A DNA stretch of 64,000 nt from Planctomycetota bacterium (GTDB lineage Bacteria > Planctomycetota > UBA1135 > UBA2386). The stretch lies in the NCBI GenBank assembly GCA_016713175.1, contig JADJPQ010000029.1, positions 1-64,000 on the forward strand. Reading direction: 5' to 3'. Below are positions 11,041 to 21,678 of this stretch, piece by piece. The translations under genes were made by a program, and so were the position numbers. Each line of letters opens with the position of its first letter. Position 1 is the stretch's first letter. The notes under the pieces were generated by a model. The model saw only the letters and a program-made list of their open reading frames with translations. It did not search any database and had not been told where the DNA came from.

Positions 11041-14000
11041 TGCCCCTGCCAATGACGCCAAGCCAGGAACATCCATGCGCTTCATCATCGTGGCGACCAT
11101 CGCATGGCTCCCGCACGCGCCCAGGCAACGCGAACCTACACGTTCGACGCCATGGGCAACCGCACCGGCGTCACCAACCAGATCCGCTTCACCTCGGTTG
11201 CCGGCTACATGATCGAGCCGACCGAAGCGATCGCCGGCGATCGGCTCAACGTCTACGGTCGCAACTTCCCCGCTGGGCGGAACGCCAACGTCACCGTCAC
11301 GATCGCCGGCACCCCGGCGACGGTGCAGACCGTCGGCACCAACGTGATCACGGTCACGGTACCAGCGGGCGCGACCACGGGTGACGTCCGCATCTCGATC
11401 CTCGGCGGCCCGCAGAACCTGCTGGTCGGCACGATGACCCAGCTCGGTGTGGCGCTCACACCCACCAGCGTCGACATGGACTGGAGCGAACAGTTCACCT
11501 TCGCCGCCACCGTCGTCGGCAACACCAACCAGACCATCGAGTGGTCGGTCAACAACATCGTCGGCGGCAACGGCTCGGTCGGCACGATCACGCCCGCAGG
11601 CCTCTACACCGCCCCGCGATCGGCACCGGCCAGCAGTTCCCCTTCGTGATCGGCGCCCGCAGCGCCGCGCTCGGCATGACCAGCTACGCGCTGGCCAGGC
11701 TGCGCTGCACCGGCGCGACCACGATCGCCAACCGGACGCTCGTGCCCGACACCTTCAGCACCGGCGCCACCCGCCGCTGCTACGACTTCACCGCTCCCGC
11801 CGGCCAGTACGCCTACATCGCCCTCGAGAGCCAGATCGCCGTCCAGTACGTCGGCCTGCGCAACAGTGAGGGCGCGCTGCTGGCGTGGGCCGGCCCGGGC
11901 ACCAGCATCCGGATCCCGGACGTGCTGTTGCCGACGACCGGCACCTACCGGATCGAGGTCCAGGGCGGCAACACGACGTTCGGTCCGTACCAGATCTACG
12001 TCGACCGCCACAGCGCGCTGCCCCGTGGCCACTGGCTGTCGCCGTTCTCCGGCACCTGGCAGACGGCGGCGAACTGGTCGCGCGGCGAACTCCCGACCCA
12101 GGCCGATGCCGTCGTGATTCGTGATTTCAACCCGGACTTGACGGTGACGGCCTCGGCCGGCAACCAGGCCTGCTCCTCGCTGATCAGCGAGGAGCGCTTC
12201 GAACTCACCGGCGGCGAACTCCGCTGCGTGGATCTGCAGGGCAACGCCATCGTCCGGCTGGCCGGCGGAACGCTGTGGAACACCACTCTCCGCGCGGGAA
12301 CTGCGGCAATGGAAATCCAATGGGAGGGTTCGGCACTTCATGGCGTCACGATCGGGAACGGCGTGACCGCACGCTGCGCCAATGGCGCCATTGGCTATGT
12401 CGCAGGCGGCCTGACTGTCAGCGGCAGCCTCCTGTATGATTACGGCACGCTCTTCTTCACGGACTCTTCGGCGCTGTCTGGCACCGGCCGCATCACCCTT
12501 GGCGCCACCAACAATGGACTGCTGTTCGCCAATCAGGGCCGGACGCTGACGATTGCCCCCAATGTCACGATCGAGGTGGATCGTGGCACGGTCGGGCACA
12601 TCAACAGCAACCTGATCAACCGGGGAACGATCCGCGTCGCTCGCAGCGGCGGTTCGTTGACCCTCACCGGAGCCGAGTGGGAGAACTCTGGCACGATCGA
12701 GGCCACTCCGGCGACGACCATCACCACAGCCGGCAACTGGGTCAACAACGGAACGCTCCGGGAGACCTCGGCGGTGCTCAACCTCGGCGGCACGTTCCGC
12801 CTGCCCGCGATCGGCATCACGGCCACCACCGGCGGCCAGGTCAACATCACCGGGACGCTCGACAATACCGGAACCCGCCTGACCCTGACGACGGCGATGC
12901 TGCAGTGGGAACTCGCCGGGGGCACGATCCGCGGTGGTGAGATCGCGGCGACCGCGCCGGCCCACTTGCTGTGCCAGCACAACAGCACATTGGACGGTGT
13001 GCATGTCATGCCGGCAACGATCGTCCGAATGGTAGCCGGCGCAACCCTGAACCTGCGCAACGGTCTGACGCTGGACGGGACGCTGTGGAACCCGAACGGC
13101 AGCATCCTGTCGATCGGCGCGCAGACCCTGGGCGGCAACGGTGTCATCCGGCTCGGCAGCGGCAATTGGGGATACCTGTACCCCTCGTCGGGAGTGCTGA
13201 CGATCGACTCCGGCCTGACCATCGTCGGCGGCTACTGCCACATCGGCGCGGAGACCAACGACGAGATCGTCATGCGCGGCACGGTGCGCGGCGACCTGCA
13301 GGGGGCCGAAGTGCGCATCCGCGGCGCCTCGTGGCGCAACGAAGGCACGCTTGGCTCCGACAGCGGATGCACCGTCAGCGTGAACTGCACGAGCTTCGTC
13401 AACGCCGGGACCATCACCCAGATCTACGGCACCTTGGATCTCGCCGGCACGTGGTCGAGCACCGGTGCGCTCAACACCGTTCTCGCGAATCTGAACCTCG
13501 GCGGCACGTTCACGCTGACCAACCTCGGCACCTGGGCGACACTGGCGTCGCAGGTCTACTTGACCGGCGTGCTGCAGAACACCGGCACCTTCCTGTTGCT
13601 CGACCAGAACACCGGGAGCTGGCGGATCCGCGGCGGCACCATCGACGGCGGCAGCGTGATCACCCTCAACGGCATGGAGCTCCTGGTCGCCGACGGCAAC
13701 GGAACCTTGCGAAACGTGACCGTCGAGGCGGGTTCGCGGGTACGGGTCGACCTCAACCAGACCTGCAGCGTCCGCGGCAACCTGACGGTGCACGGCCTGC
13801 TGTCCGTTGACCAAGGCGTGCTGCACATCCTCGACAACAACGCCCAGGTCGGCGGCAACGGCCGTATCGATCTCGGCGGGCGCGGCACCGCCTATTGCTA
13901 CTCCCCGACCAACGTCGCGTGGAGCATCGAGTCACCCCTGACCATCACCGGCCAGCGCAACTCGCAGGTCGGCTACGGCACCAACGGTGGCGCGATGACC

Positions 14001-16586
14001 AACCGCAGCACCATCCGCGCCGACACCGGCGGAGGCCTGTTGTACGTCGGTGCGACGACGTGGAGCAACCTTGGCTTGGTGGAGGCCGCCAACGGCAGTT
14101 CCGCATACGTCTACGGCACCTGGACCAACAACGGGCAGTTCCGTTGCCAGCAAGCGTCGACCTTGCGCTTCGCCGGCACCGGCGCGACGTCGACCATCGG
14201 CACCTGGACGAATCTCGGCGGCACCGTCACGCTCGAGGGCATCCTCGATGCAACCAATGCGCCGTTCCTGGTCACCAGCCCGTGGTTCGTTCGCGGCGGC
14301 ACCGTGCGCAATGGCGAGATCCGCACCAGCCCGAACGTCGAACTGATTGTCGACGGCAGCGGCACTTTTGACAACGTGACCATTGCCGCCACCAGTTCCC
14401 TGAGGGCAATCAACGGCACATTGACGGCCCGGAACGGGTGGAATCTGCTCGGCAAGGTGCGACTCGCCACCGGCGCGGACATCTACAGCCCAACAACAAT
14501 GACCTTCGCCGGCAGTGGCGAGATCGTCCTCGAGTCCGGCTCCCCGCAGATCTACGGCGGCAGCAACGCCGTGCTCACCTTCGGCCCCCAATTGACGGTC
14601 CGCGCCCTGCAAGCCGCACGGATCTGCCAGAGCGGCGGCAGCTTCGTGAATCAGGGCGCGATCCTGGCGCAGGCACCGAACGCCGCGTTGAACCTGTACG
14701 GGTTCGCGACCCCGGCAGCCTGGGAGAACCAGGGACTGCTGCGCTGTGACACGGGCTCCACGCTGTCTTTGAACGGCACCAACTGGCGCAACGCCGGCCA
14801 GATCCGCCTCGACTCCGGTTTCCTCGACCTGCGCGGCACCGTGCAGCTCGCCGACCTCGGCAACTGCGTGCACACCGGCGGCACGACGCGCCTCTACGGC
14901 ACCGTGAACGGCAACGGCGGCACGCTGCAACTGACTGCCGCAACCACGGGCTCGTGGCAGACGCACAGCGGCACGATCCAGAACGCCACCATCCAGGCGA
15001 CCGGCGGCACCGAGTTGCAGATCTGGCATGGCACGCTGGATGGCTGCACGATCGCGGCCGGCACGACCGTCCGCGTGACCAACGGCGGCTACACGCTGAC
15101 CGCGCGCAACACCGCCAGTGCCGCGAACGCGATCACCAACCACGGCACGATCATCCTCGACTGGGGCTATCTGCATGCGCCGCTGACGACCTCGATCGGC
15201 GGCACCGGTGCAATCCTGTTCGGCAGCGCCAACGGCGGCAGCCAGTCGCAGATCTACGCCGCCAACAACCAGACGCTGACGATCAACAGCGGTCTGACGA
15301 TCCGCGGCAGCGGCAACGGCCTCGTCGGCGACAACACCGGCACGATCGTCAACCTGGCGAGCATCCGCGCGGAGACCGCCAACCGGACCATCCGCGTTGG
15401 CGGGCCGTCGTTCGACAACCAGGGCTCCCTCGTGTGCACCGCCGGCACCCTGCAGGTCGAGGGCACCGGCTGGCGCAACTCGGCCGGCACGATCACCAAC
15501 GGGGGTGGCACCCTGGTGTTCACCGGCACCTTCGCGCGGACCGACCTCGGCACCTGCACCCATGCCGGCGGCACCACGCGGCTGAGCGGCACCATGACCA
15601 ACACCGGCACGTTCACGCTGGGGCCAGCAACGACCGGCTCGTGGGAGCTGAGCAACGGCCGCATCAACGGCGGCTCGCTCGCCACCACTGGCGGCACCGA
15701 ACTGCGATGCGTCGGCGGTACCTGCACCCTCGACGGCGTGGCGATCACCACGGGCAGCACGGTACGCGTCTCCGCGACGCTGAACTTCCTGAACCACACA
15801 GCCAATCCAATGGCCGGGACGGTCTTCGTCGACGGCGGTGGCGTCTGCAACTTCGGCACCGGCGGCACCTGGACCGGCAACGGCACCTTCGATGTGACCC
15901 AGGGCACGCTGTATGCGAACAACAACGCAACCTGGGGTTGGGGCCCCGGCATCACCGTCGTCTATCGTGGTTCCGGCACCAGCTACTTCGGCGCCGGCAA
16001 CAACAACACGATCCAGAACGGCGGGACGCTGCGCCTCCTCGATGCTCGCAGCGTGCATGGTTACGGCGCCGTCACGCTGATCAACACCGGGACCTTGGAA
16101 CTGGCGGGAAGCGGCCAGCTCAATGGTATTGCGACCTACCGCCAGCAGGCCTCCGGCTTGACAATCCTGCGCCCGGTGACGCGAATCGTCGCCACCTCCT
16201 TCGATCTGCAGTCAGGCGTGGTCGAGGGCAACGGCACATTGCAGGGAGCCGTGACGAACGCGGGCACCCTCAGACCTGGCGGCACCAACGGAATCAGTAC
16301 CATCCAGATCCAGGGCTCCCTGGTGCAGACGGCAACGGGCGTGGTCGCGATCGAAATCGGCGGCACCAACCCCGGGTTCACGCATGATGTGCTGTGGGTC
16401 ACCGGTACGGCAACGCTGGCCGGAACGCTCCAGGCCAGCCTGACAGGTGGTTTCACACCAGTCGTCGGCAACACGTTCGATGCAGTCGCCTACGGGTCGC
16501 GCACCGGCACGCTGACCATCCAATCACCGTCTGGCCACCCGCTGACCCCGACCTACAACCCCACCGCACTGCGGCTCACCCGCTGA
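10495..16586 (+). repeat. Right unit of the tandem duplication
   Basis: This is the counterpart of 1-5776 (see that entry). It carries a 300-bp segment around 14520-14815 that the left copy lacks. The surface-protein gene here is open for 5 kb, unlike the left copy. Confidence 0.85.
11075..16586 (+). CDS. Giant secreted beta-strand-repeat surface protein, right copy
   Basis: One frame is open from 11541 to 16586 (about 1,680 codons). Homology to the left copy shows that the true N-terminus is encoded upstream in a different frame. ATG 11075 opens a hydrophobic signal-like stretch (MRFIIVATIAWL), and RTYTFDAMGNRTG and the IPT/TIG segment are read in the frame of ATG 11104. Frame changes therefore fall near 11100 and near 11612. 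At the second, ACCGCCCCGCG has one C fewer than the left copy (ACCGCCCCCGCG), and adding it joins the frames. The body is a long series of short strands of the form GTIxN, GGTLxL and NxGTI, like beta-helix passenger domains. The end (GTLQGAVTNAGTLRPGG, then EIGGT, GTLTIQSP, ALRLTR) resembles the C-terminal strand-repeat region of autotransporter-associated or PEP-CTERM-type adhesins. No membrane anchor or barrel is visible. Function is unproven; a surface adhesin or sheath is likely. Confidence 0.75.
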
Positions 16587-16607
16587 TCGCCAGCTCCCCG
16601 GCGGCGC

Positions 16608-17189
16608 TCAACACGTCGCCGGGCATTCGGACCGCCCGTTCTCGGTGACCAACGCCTCGACGCGACGATCGTGCGGGTCGGCGGGCACGAACGGCACCCG
16701 CTGCACCTCGAAGCCGACTCCGACCCGCCGCGCCCGCACCTCCGGCCGCGCGAACAGCCGATCGAAGTAGCCGCGGCCGCGGCCCAGCCGCACACCGTCC
16801 GGACCGAACGCGAGCGCCGGCGTCAGCACGACGTCGAGATCGGCGAACGCGACGAACGGCGCCGAAGCCGCCGGTTCGAAGATTCCGAATGGACCGCGCA
16901 CCAGATCGGTGATCGCGCGCACCCACCTGGGCACCAGGTCATCGCCCTCGCAGCCAAACCAGACCGGCACGCCACCGCGAGCGCAGAGCCACGGCACCAT
17001 CGGCAACAGATCGGGTTCGCCGGGGATGCCGCCGAACAGTGCCACGACGCGCCCATCGCCAAGCCAACGTTCCGGATGCGCCTGCAGGAACGCGACGATC
17101 GCCGCCGACCAGGTCGCCACATCTGCCGGCGCCAGTGCGCGCAACAGCGCGCGCATCCGCGTCCGCAACTCCGCCTTCGTGACGCTCAA
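16608..17189 (-). CDS. ygfA: 5-formyltetrahydrofolate cyclo-ligase
   Basis: This 193-residue protein belongs to the 5-FTHF cyclo-ligase (MTHFS/YgfA) family, which uses ATP to convert 5-formyl-THF to 5,10-methenyl-THF in the cytoplasm. The family signature that binds ATP and phosphate is present as RLGRGRGYFDRL at about residues 134-145, preceded by the typical VVLTPALAFGPDGVRLG. The length matches the family. ATG 17189 overlaps the stop of the upstream acetyl-CoA synthetase gene by four bases (ATGA), so the two are probably co-translated. The stop lies 21 bases from the convergent surface-protein gene. Confidence 0.9.
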   Translation of the reverse strand: MSVTKAELRTRMRALLRALAPADVATWSAAIVAFLQAHPERWLGDGRVVALFGGIPGEPDLLPMVPWLCARGGVPVWFGCEGDDLVPRWVRAITDLVRGPFGIFEPAASAPFVAFADLDVVLTPALAFGPDGVRLGRGRGYFDRLFARPEVRARRVGVGFEVQRVPFVPADPHDRRVEALVTENGRSECPATC

Positions 17190-19165
17190 CGACCGCTCGC
17201 CGCCTTGTGGCCCGCGACGATCTGCTCCACCACCGCCGGCTCCGCCAGCGTCGTGATGTCGCCAAGCTCCGTGTAGTTGCTCTCGGCGATCTTGCGCAGG
17301 ATCCGCCGCATGATCTTCCCCGAACGCGTCTTTGGCAGCCCCGGCACCACCTGGATCTTGTCCGGCGTCGCGATCGGCCCGATCGCCTTGCGCACCTGCT
17401 GCTTCAGCACGGCCTCGACCTCGGCGGCGGGCACACCATCCGCCGGCTTGCCGGGAATCACATACGCATGGATCCCCTGCCCCTTGATGTCATGCGGATA
17501 GCCGACGACCGCCGCCTCGGCGCAGAACTCATGCGCCACCAGCGCCGACTCGATCTCGGCGGTGCCGAGCCGATGGCCGGCGACATTCAGCACGTCGTCG
17601 ACGCGCCCGGTGATCCACCAGAACCCATCCTCGTCGCGCCGCGCGCCGTCGCCGGTGAAGTAGAGCCCCGGGAACGTGCTGAAGTACGTCTTGGTGAAGC
17701 GATCGTGATCGCCGTAGATCGTCCGCGCCTGCCCCGGCCACGAGCCCGCGAGGCACAGGTTGCCGGTGACGCCGTTGCCGGTCAGTTCGCGCCCCTGGTC
17801 ATCGACCAGCACCGGCCGCACGCCCGGCAGCGGGAACGTCGCCGACCCGGGCTTGCACGGCGTCGCCCCGGGCAGCGCCGAGATCAGGATGCCGCCGGTC
17901 TCCGTCTGCCACCATGTGTCGACGACCGCGCAACGGCCTTCGCCGACGACGTCGTGGTACCAGGTCCACACCTCGGGATTGATCGGCTCGCCGACCGAGC
18001 CGAGCACCCGCAGCGACGTCCGCTTGTACTTCTTGACCGGCTCATCGCCAAAGCGCAGCAGCGCCCGCAGCGCCGTCGGCGCGGTGTAGAAGATGTTGGC
18101 CTGGATGTCGTCGATGATCTGCCAGTAGCGGCCCGCATCCGGGTAGACCGGCGTCGATTCGAACATCACCGTCGTCGCGCCGTTGCACAAGGGCCCATAG
18201 ACGATGTAGCTGTGGCCGGTGACCCAGCCCGCATCGGCGGCACAGAAGTGCAGATCGCCCGGATGCCAGTCGAACACCATCTGGTGCGTGTACGAGGCGT
18301 AGACGAGATAGCCGCCGGTCGTGTGCAACTGCCCCTTCGGCTTGCCGGTCGAACCGGACGTGTAGAGCACGAACAGCGGATCCTCGCTGTCCAGCCACTC
18401 GCACGGCGAGTGGCTGCGCTGCCGCGCCATCTCGTCGTGCAGCCACAGGTCGCGACCTGGCGTCATCGCGGTCGCCGCCTCGGTGCGCCGCGCCACCAGC
18501 ACCTTGCGCACCGGCAGTTCCTCGATCGCCGCGTCGACCGTCTTCTTCAGCGGGATCACCTTGCCGCCGCGCAGTCCTTCGTTGGCCGTCAGCACGATCC
18601 GACAATCGGCGTCGACGATGCGATCGCGCAGCGACTCGGCCGAGAAGCCGGCGAACACCACCGAGTGCACCGCGCCGATCCGCGCGCACGCCAGCATCGC
18701 GTAGGCGAGTTCGGGGATCATCGGCAGATACAGACAGACGCGGTCGCCCTTCTGCACGCCGTGGTGACGCAGCGCGTTGGCCAGCCGGCCGACGTTGTCG
18801 TGCAGTTCGCGATAGCTGATGTGCCGGTAGATGCCCGGCTCGTCGCCCGCCCACAGGATCGCCGTCTGGTCGCCGCGCTCCTGCAGGTGCCGGTCGATGC
18901 AGTTGAACGACACGTTCAGCTTGCCGCCGAGGAACCAGGCGATCTCGGCGCGCGGCGCGGGCGCCCCATCGGCGCCGCGGCCACCGAAGTCGACGCTGCA
19001 CGCCCGTTCGAACGGATGGAACCACTGCACGCGCTGCGCGACGCGGCGCCAGAACCCGCTCGGATCCTGCAGCGACTCGGCATAGAGGCGTTCGTACTGC
19101 GACCACGACGCAACGTGGGCCCGGTGCGCGATGTGGGACTTCGGCTGGATCAGGCGATCGCTCAT
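17186..19165 (-). CDS. acs: Acetyl-coenzyme A synthetase
   Basis: This 659-residue AMP-forming acetate:CoA ligase activates acetate to acetyl-CoA through acetyl-AMP. Visible signatures are the P-loop-like YTSGSTGKPKG (about residue 268), VDTWWQTETGG (about 414), and the C-terminal PKTRSGKIMRRILRKI (about 611), whose second lysine is the known acetylation-controlled catalytic residue. The long insert typical of Acs rather than medium-chain ligases is present (FHPFERACSVDF at the N-terminus, FYTAPTALRAL centrally). Length matches E. coli Acs (652). It is followed by the cyclo-ligase gene with a four-base overlap and lies 16 bases downstream of the aminopeptidase stop region, so these minus-strand genes may form one unit. 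Confidence 0.97.
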   Translation of the reverse strand: MSDRLIQPKSHIAHRAHVASWSQYERLYAESLQDPSGFWRRVAQRVQWFHPFERACSVDFGGRGADGAPAPRAEIAWFLGGKLNVSFNCIDRHLQERGDQTAILWAGDEPGIYRHISYRELHDNVGRLANALRHHGVQKGDRVCLYLPMIPELAYAMLACARIGAVHSVVFAGFSAESLRDRIVDADCRIVLTANEGLRGGKVIPLKKTVDAAIEELPVRKVLVARRTEAATAMTPGRDLWLHDEMARQRSHSPCEWLDSEDPLFVLYTSGSTGKPKGQLHTTGGYLVYASYTHQMVFDWHPGDLHFCAADAGWVTGHSYIVYGPLCNGATTVMFESTPVYPDAGRYWQIIDDIQANIFYTAPTALRALLRFGDEPVKKYKRTSLRVLGSVGEPINPEVWTWYHDVVGEGRCAVVDTWWQTETGGILISALPGATPCKPGSATFPLPGVRPVLVDDQGRELTGNGVTGNLCLAGSWPGQARTIYGDHDRFTKTYFSTFPGLYFTGDGARRDEDGFWWITGRVDDVLNVAGHRLGTAEIESALVAHEFCAEAAVVGYPHDIKGQGIHAYVIPGKPADGVPAAEVEAVLKQQVRKAIGPIATPDKIQVVPGLPKTRSGKIMRRILRKIAESNYTELGDITTLAEPAVVEQIVAGHKAASGR

Positions 19166-19181
19166 GGCGGTGACGGGAGGT

Positions 19182-20669
19182 TCAGAGCGAGCGCACCCAG
19201 TGCAGCAGCGTGCGGACCGCGGTACCGGAAGCGCCGCTCTTGTAGTAGTCCTTGCTGACGCCGCCCCAGGCGGTGCCGGCGATGTCGAGGTGTGCCCACG
19301 GCGTGTCGCCGACGAAGTAGCTCAGGAACGCCGCCCCGGCGGTCGCACCGTTGCCGTGGTGGCTGCCGTTGATGTTCGCCAGATCGGCGAACTTGCTCTT
19401 CATCTGCTCCTTGTGCACGTCCCACAGCGGCAGGCGCCACAACGGCTCGTCGGCCTGCTTGCCTGCGGCGATCAGCGCGTCGGCGAGTTTGTCGTCGTTG
19501 CCGAGCAGGCCGGCGACCTCGTGGCCGAGCGCGACGACGACCGCGCCGGTCAAGGTCGCCAGGTCGACGATCTGCTTCGGCTGGTAGAACTTCTTGCCGT
19601 AGCAGATCGCATCGGCGAGCACGAGGCGCCCTTCGGCATCGGTGTTCAGCACCTCGATCGTGCGGCCGTCCATCGCGGTGACGACATCGCCCGGCTTCTG
19701 CGCCTTGCCGCCGGGCATGTTCTCGGTGGCGGCGATCAGGCCGATGATGTTGTGCCTGGGCTTGCTGCCGGCGAGCCCGCCGTGCTTGATCGCGGCGAAC
19801 AGACCGAGCACCGCGCCGGCGCCACACATGTCGTAACGCATCTCGTCCATCTTGGCGGCCGGCTTGATGCTGATGCCGCCGGTGTCGAACGTCAGGCCCT
19901 TGCCGATCACGCAGACGTTGCCCTTGGCGCCGGGCACACGGTGCTCGAGCACCAGGAACTTCGGCGGCGCGGCGCTGCCCTGGGCAACGCCGAGCAGCGC
20001 GCCCATGCCGAGCTTCTGCAGGTCCTTGGCTTCCAGCACCTTCACCTTGATGCCATTGCCGGCGAGCCGCCTGCTCGCCGCCGCCATCGCCGTCGGGTGG
20101 CAGATGTTGCTCGGCTGATTCTCGAGATCGCGCGCGAACACGGTTGCGTCGGCACCGATCCCACCCAACCGGAACCCTTGCGCGAACGCCTTCTGGTCCT
20201 TGCCCAGGAACACGACCTGCGCGTCCTGGCCCTTGCGTTCCTTCGGCTTCTCCTGCCGCGGCGGCGAATACTTGTAGGCCCCGAGGATCAGGCCTTCGGC
20301 GATCGCCGCGCCGGCGGCAGCAGCGTCGACCTTGGCGAGCGCCTCGCCGTCGACGACCAGCACGAACGCAGAGACGCCGATCTCCTCGGCACATGCCTGC
20401 GCCACGGCCGCCGCCCGGCGCAGCCGTTCGGCGTCGATGTCCCGGGCTTTGCCCAGGCCGACGAACCCGAGCCGGCGCGGCACGCTGCGGCCGTGCGGGT
20501 GGAACAGTGACGTGGCGCGGAACGCGGTCTTCAGGTCGCCGGTCGCCTTGGCCGCGGCCACCGCGGTCTGCAGGCCGGCACCGGCGGACGGTGTGCCGCC
20601 TTCCTGGGCGAACGCGAGCACGAGTTCTTGGCGATCAGCGCGCAGCGCAGCAGCAAGTCGGATCTTCAT
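19182..20669 (-). CDS. pepA: Leucyl aminopeptidase (peptidase M17)
   Basis: This is a cytosolic dinuclear-metal aminopeptidase of the M17 family, about 495 residues from ATG 20669. An upstream in-frame ATG at 20771 would add a proline-rich tail with no family similarity, so the internal start is preferred. The catalytic lysine region GKGLTFDTGGISIKP lies near residue 254, and the family signature NTDAEGRLVLADA near residue 341 supplies metal ligands and the bicarbonate-binding arginine. The N-terminal macro-like domain (about 1-170) is weakly conserved, as usual. It lies between the MoaD-MoaE fusion and acs on the same strand. It may act in peptide turnover, since M17 enzymes remove N-terminal residues from oligopeptides. 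Confidence 0.95.
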   Translation of the reverse strand: MKIRLAAALRADRQELVLAFAQEGGTPSAGAGLQTAVAAAKATGDLKTAFRATSLFHPHGRSVPRRLGFVGLGKARDIDAERLRRAAAVAQACAEEIGVSAFVLVVDGEALAKVDAAAAGAAIAEGLILGAYKYSPPRQEKPKERKGQDAQVVFLGKDQKAFAQGFRLGGIGADATVFARDLENQPSNICHPTAMAAASRRLAGNGIKVKVLEAKDLQKLGMGALLGVAQGSAAPPKFLVLEHRVPGAKGNVCVIGKGLTFDTGGISIKPAAKMDEMRYDMCGAGAVLGLFAAIKHGGLAGSKPRHNIIGLIAATENMPGGKAQKPGDVVTAMDGRTIEVLNTDAEGRLVLADAICYGKKFYQPKQIVDLATLTGAVVVALGHEVAGLLGNDDKLADALIAAGKQADEPLWRLPLWDVHKEQMKSKFADLANINGSHHGNGATAGAAFLSYFVGDTPWAHLDIAGTAWGGVSKDYYKSGASGTAVRTLLHWVRSL

Positions 20670-20773
20670 GCAGGGCGGGACTCTCGGGATGGCAGGGACC
20701 TGGGGCGCCATTTGTATCGGCGGCACCGGCCCCAGGCCAACGCAACCCCGGCCGAACTCCCGGGTTGCCACGC

Positions 20774-21472
20774 TCAGTCGCCCGACCTGGGCAGTTCACC
20801 GACCCACCGGCTGCCGCCGCCATCGGCGAGCTGTTCGCGCTTGAAGATCGGCACCTCGTTCTTCAGCCGATCCATCAGGAACCGGCAGGCGTCGAACGCC
20901 GGGCCGCGGTGCGCCGACGACACCACGACGACGATCGACGCTTCGCCGACCGGCACCACGCCGAGCCGGTGCACGATCCGCGCCCGCGTGATCGGAAAGC
21001 GTTTGATCGCCTCCTCGAACAGTGCGCAAACGACCTTGTGCGCCATCTCCTCGTACGCTTCGTACGCCAACGACACGACCCGCGCACCGTCGTGATGATC
21101 GCGGGTGACGCCGGCGAACGTCACGACGGCGCCATCCTGGTCGCTGCGGCACTCGCTGGCGAGCGCCGTCGCGTCGATCGGTGCGTGGGTGAACGCGAAC
21201 CGGTACAGGTCGGTGCGCGGCGAGCCGCCGCTGATCGGCGGGATCAACGCCACTTCGTCGCCGTCGTGCAGCACGGTCTCCAGGCGCGCATAGTCGCGGT
21301 TGACGGCGAACGCCAACGGCAGCCGAGCCAGCGCCGGTGCGCGTTCGGACAACTGCTGCCGCAACGCCGCGAGCGTCGTCGCCACCGGCACTTCGAGCAC
21401 CAACGATTCGGTACCCAGTGCCTCGCGGGCAGCCGCGAAGCAACGGACGGTGATACGGACGCTGTCGACCAT
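20774..21472 (-). CDS. MoaD-MoaE fusion, molybdopterin synthase
   Basis: One 232-residue chain carries both subunits of molybdopterin synthase, which inserts two dithiolene sulfurs into cyclic pyranopterin monophosphate. Residues 1 to about 81 are a ubiquitin-fold MoaD (RCFAAAREALGTE, LAFAVNRDYA, LHDGDEVALIPPISGG) that ends in the Gly-Gly which must become a thiocarboxylate. Residues from about 85 are MoaE (DGAVVTFAGVTRDHHDG, YEAYEEMAHK, RIVHRLGVVPVGEASIVVVV, VPIFKRE). The start is ATG 21472 (MVDSVRITV). An upstream in-frame start at 21652 reads low-complexity arginine-rich sequence and is rejected. Fusions of this kind (MoaX) are known in mycobacteria, where the linker is cut after the Gly-Gly. 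No other molybdenum cofactor gene is in the window. Confidence 0.9.
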   Translation of the reverse strand: MVDSVRITVRCFAAAREALGTESLVLEVPVATTLAALRQQLSERAPALARLPLAFAVNRDYARLETVLHDGDEVALIPPISGGSPRTDLYRFAFTHAPIDATALASECRSDQDGAVVTFAGVTRDHHDGARVVSLAYEAYEEMAHKVVCALFEEAIKRFPITRARIVHRLGVVPVGEASIVVVVSSAHRGPAFDACRFLMDRLKNEVPIFKREQLADGGGSRWVGELPRSGD

Positions 21473-21678
21473 CGGCAAAGACCATAAGGCAGCGCGCCTG
21501 CGGTCGCGATGGACGGGACACCGCATTGCCGATTGCCGCACGACGTAAGTGCAGCCTTGCAACACACGTGCATGCCCCTGGGCGGCAGCCGCGCCGCGAA
21601 TAGCATGTTCGCCCTTCCGGCCGTTCGTGGCGATCACGATGCGGCCCACCACCCAATCTCTCCAGGAGTTCCTTCCCG

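Noticed and set aside
11604..16058. Long antisense open frames opposite the right surface-protein gene
   Set aside because: They mirror the codon structure of the GC-rich repeat gene and show no signal peptide, domain or plausible start.
1..16586. Transposon-borne duplication
   Set aside because: No transposase, terminal inverted repeat or target-site duplication was seen at the unit borders; unequal recombination explains it.
20670..20771. N-terminal extension of leucyl aminopeptidase
   Set aside because: The extra 34 residues are proline-rich and unlike the family; ATG 20669 gives the expected MKIRLAA start.
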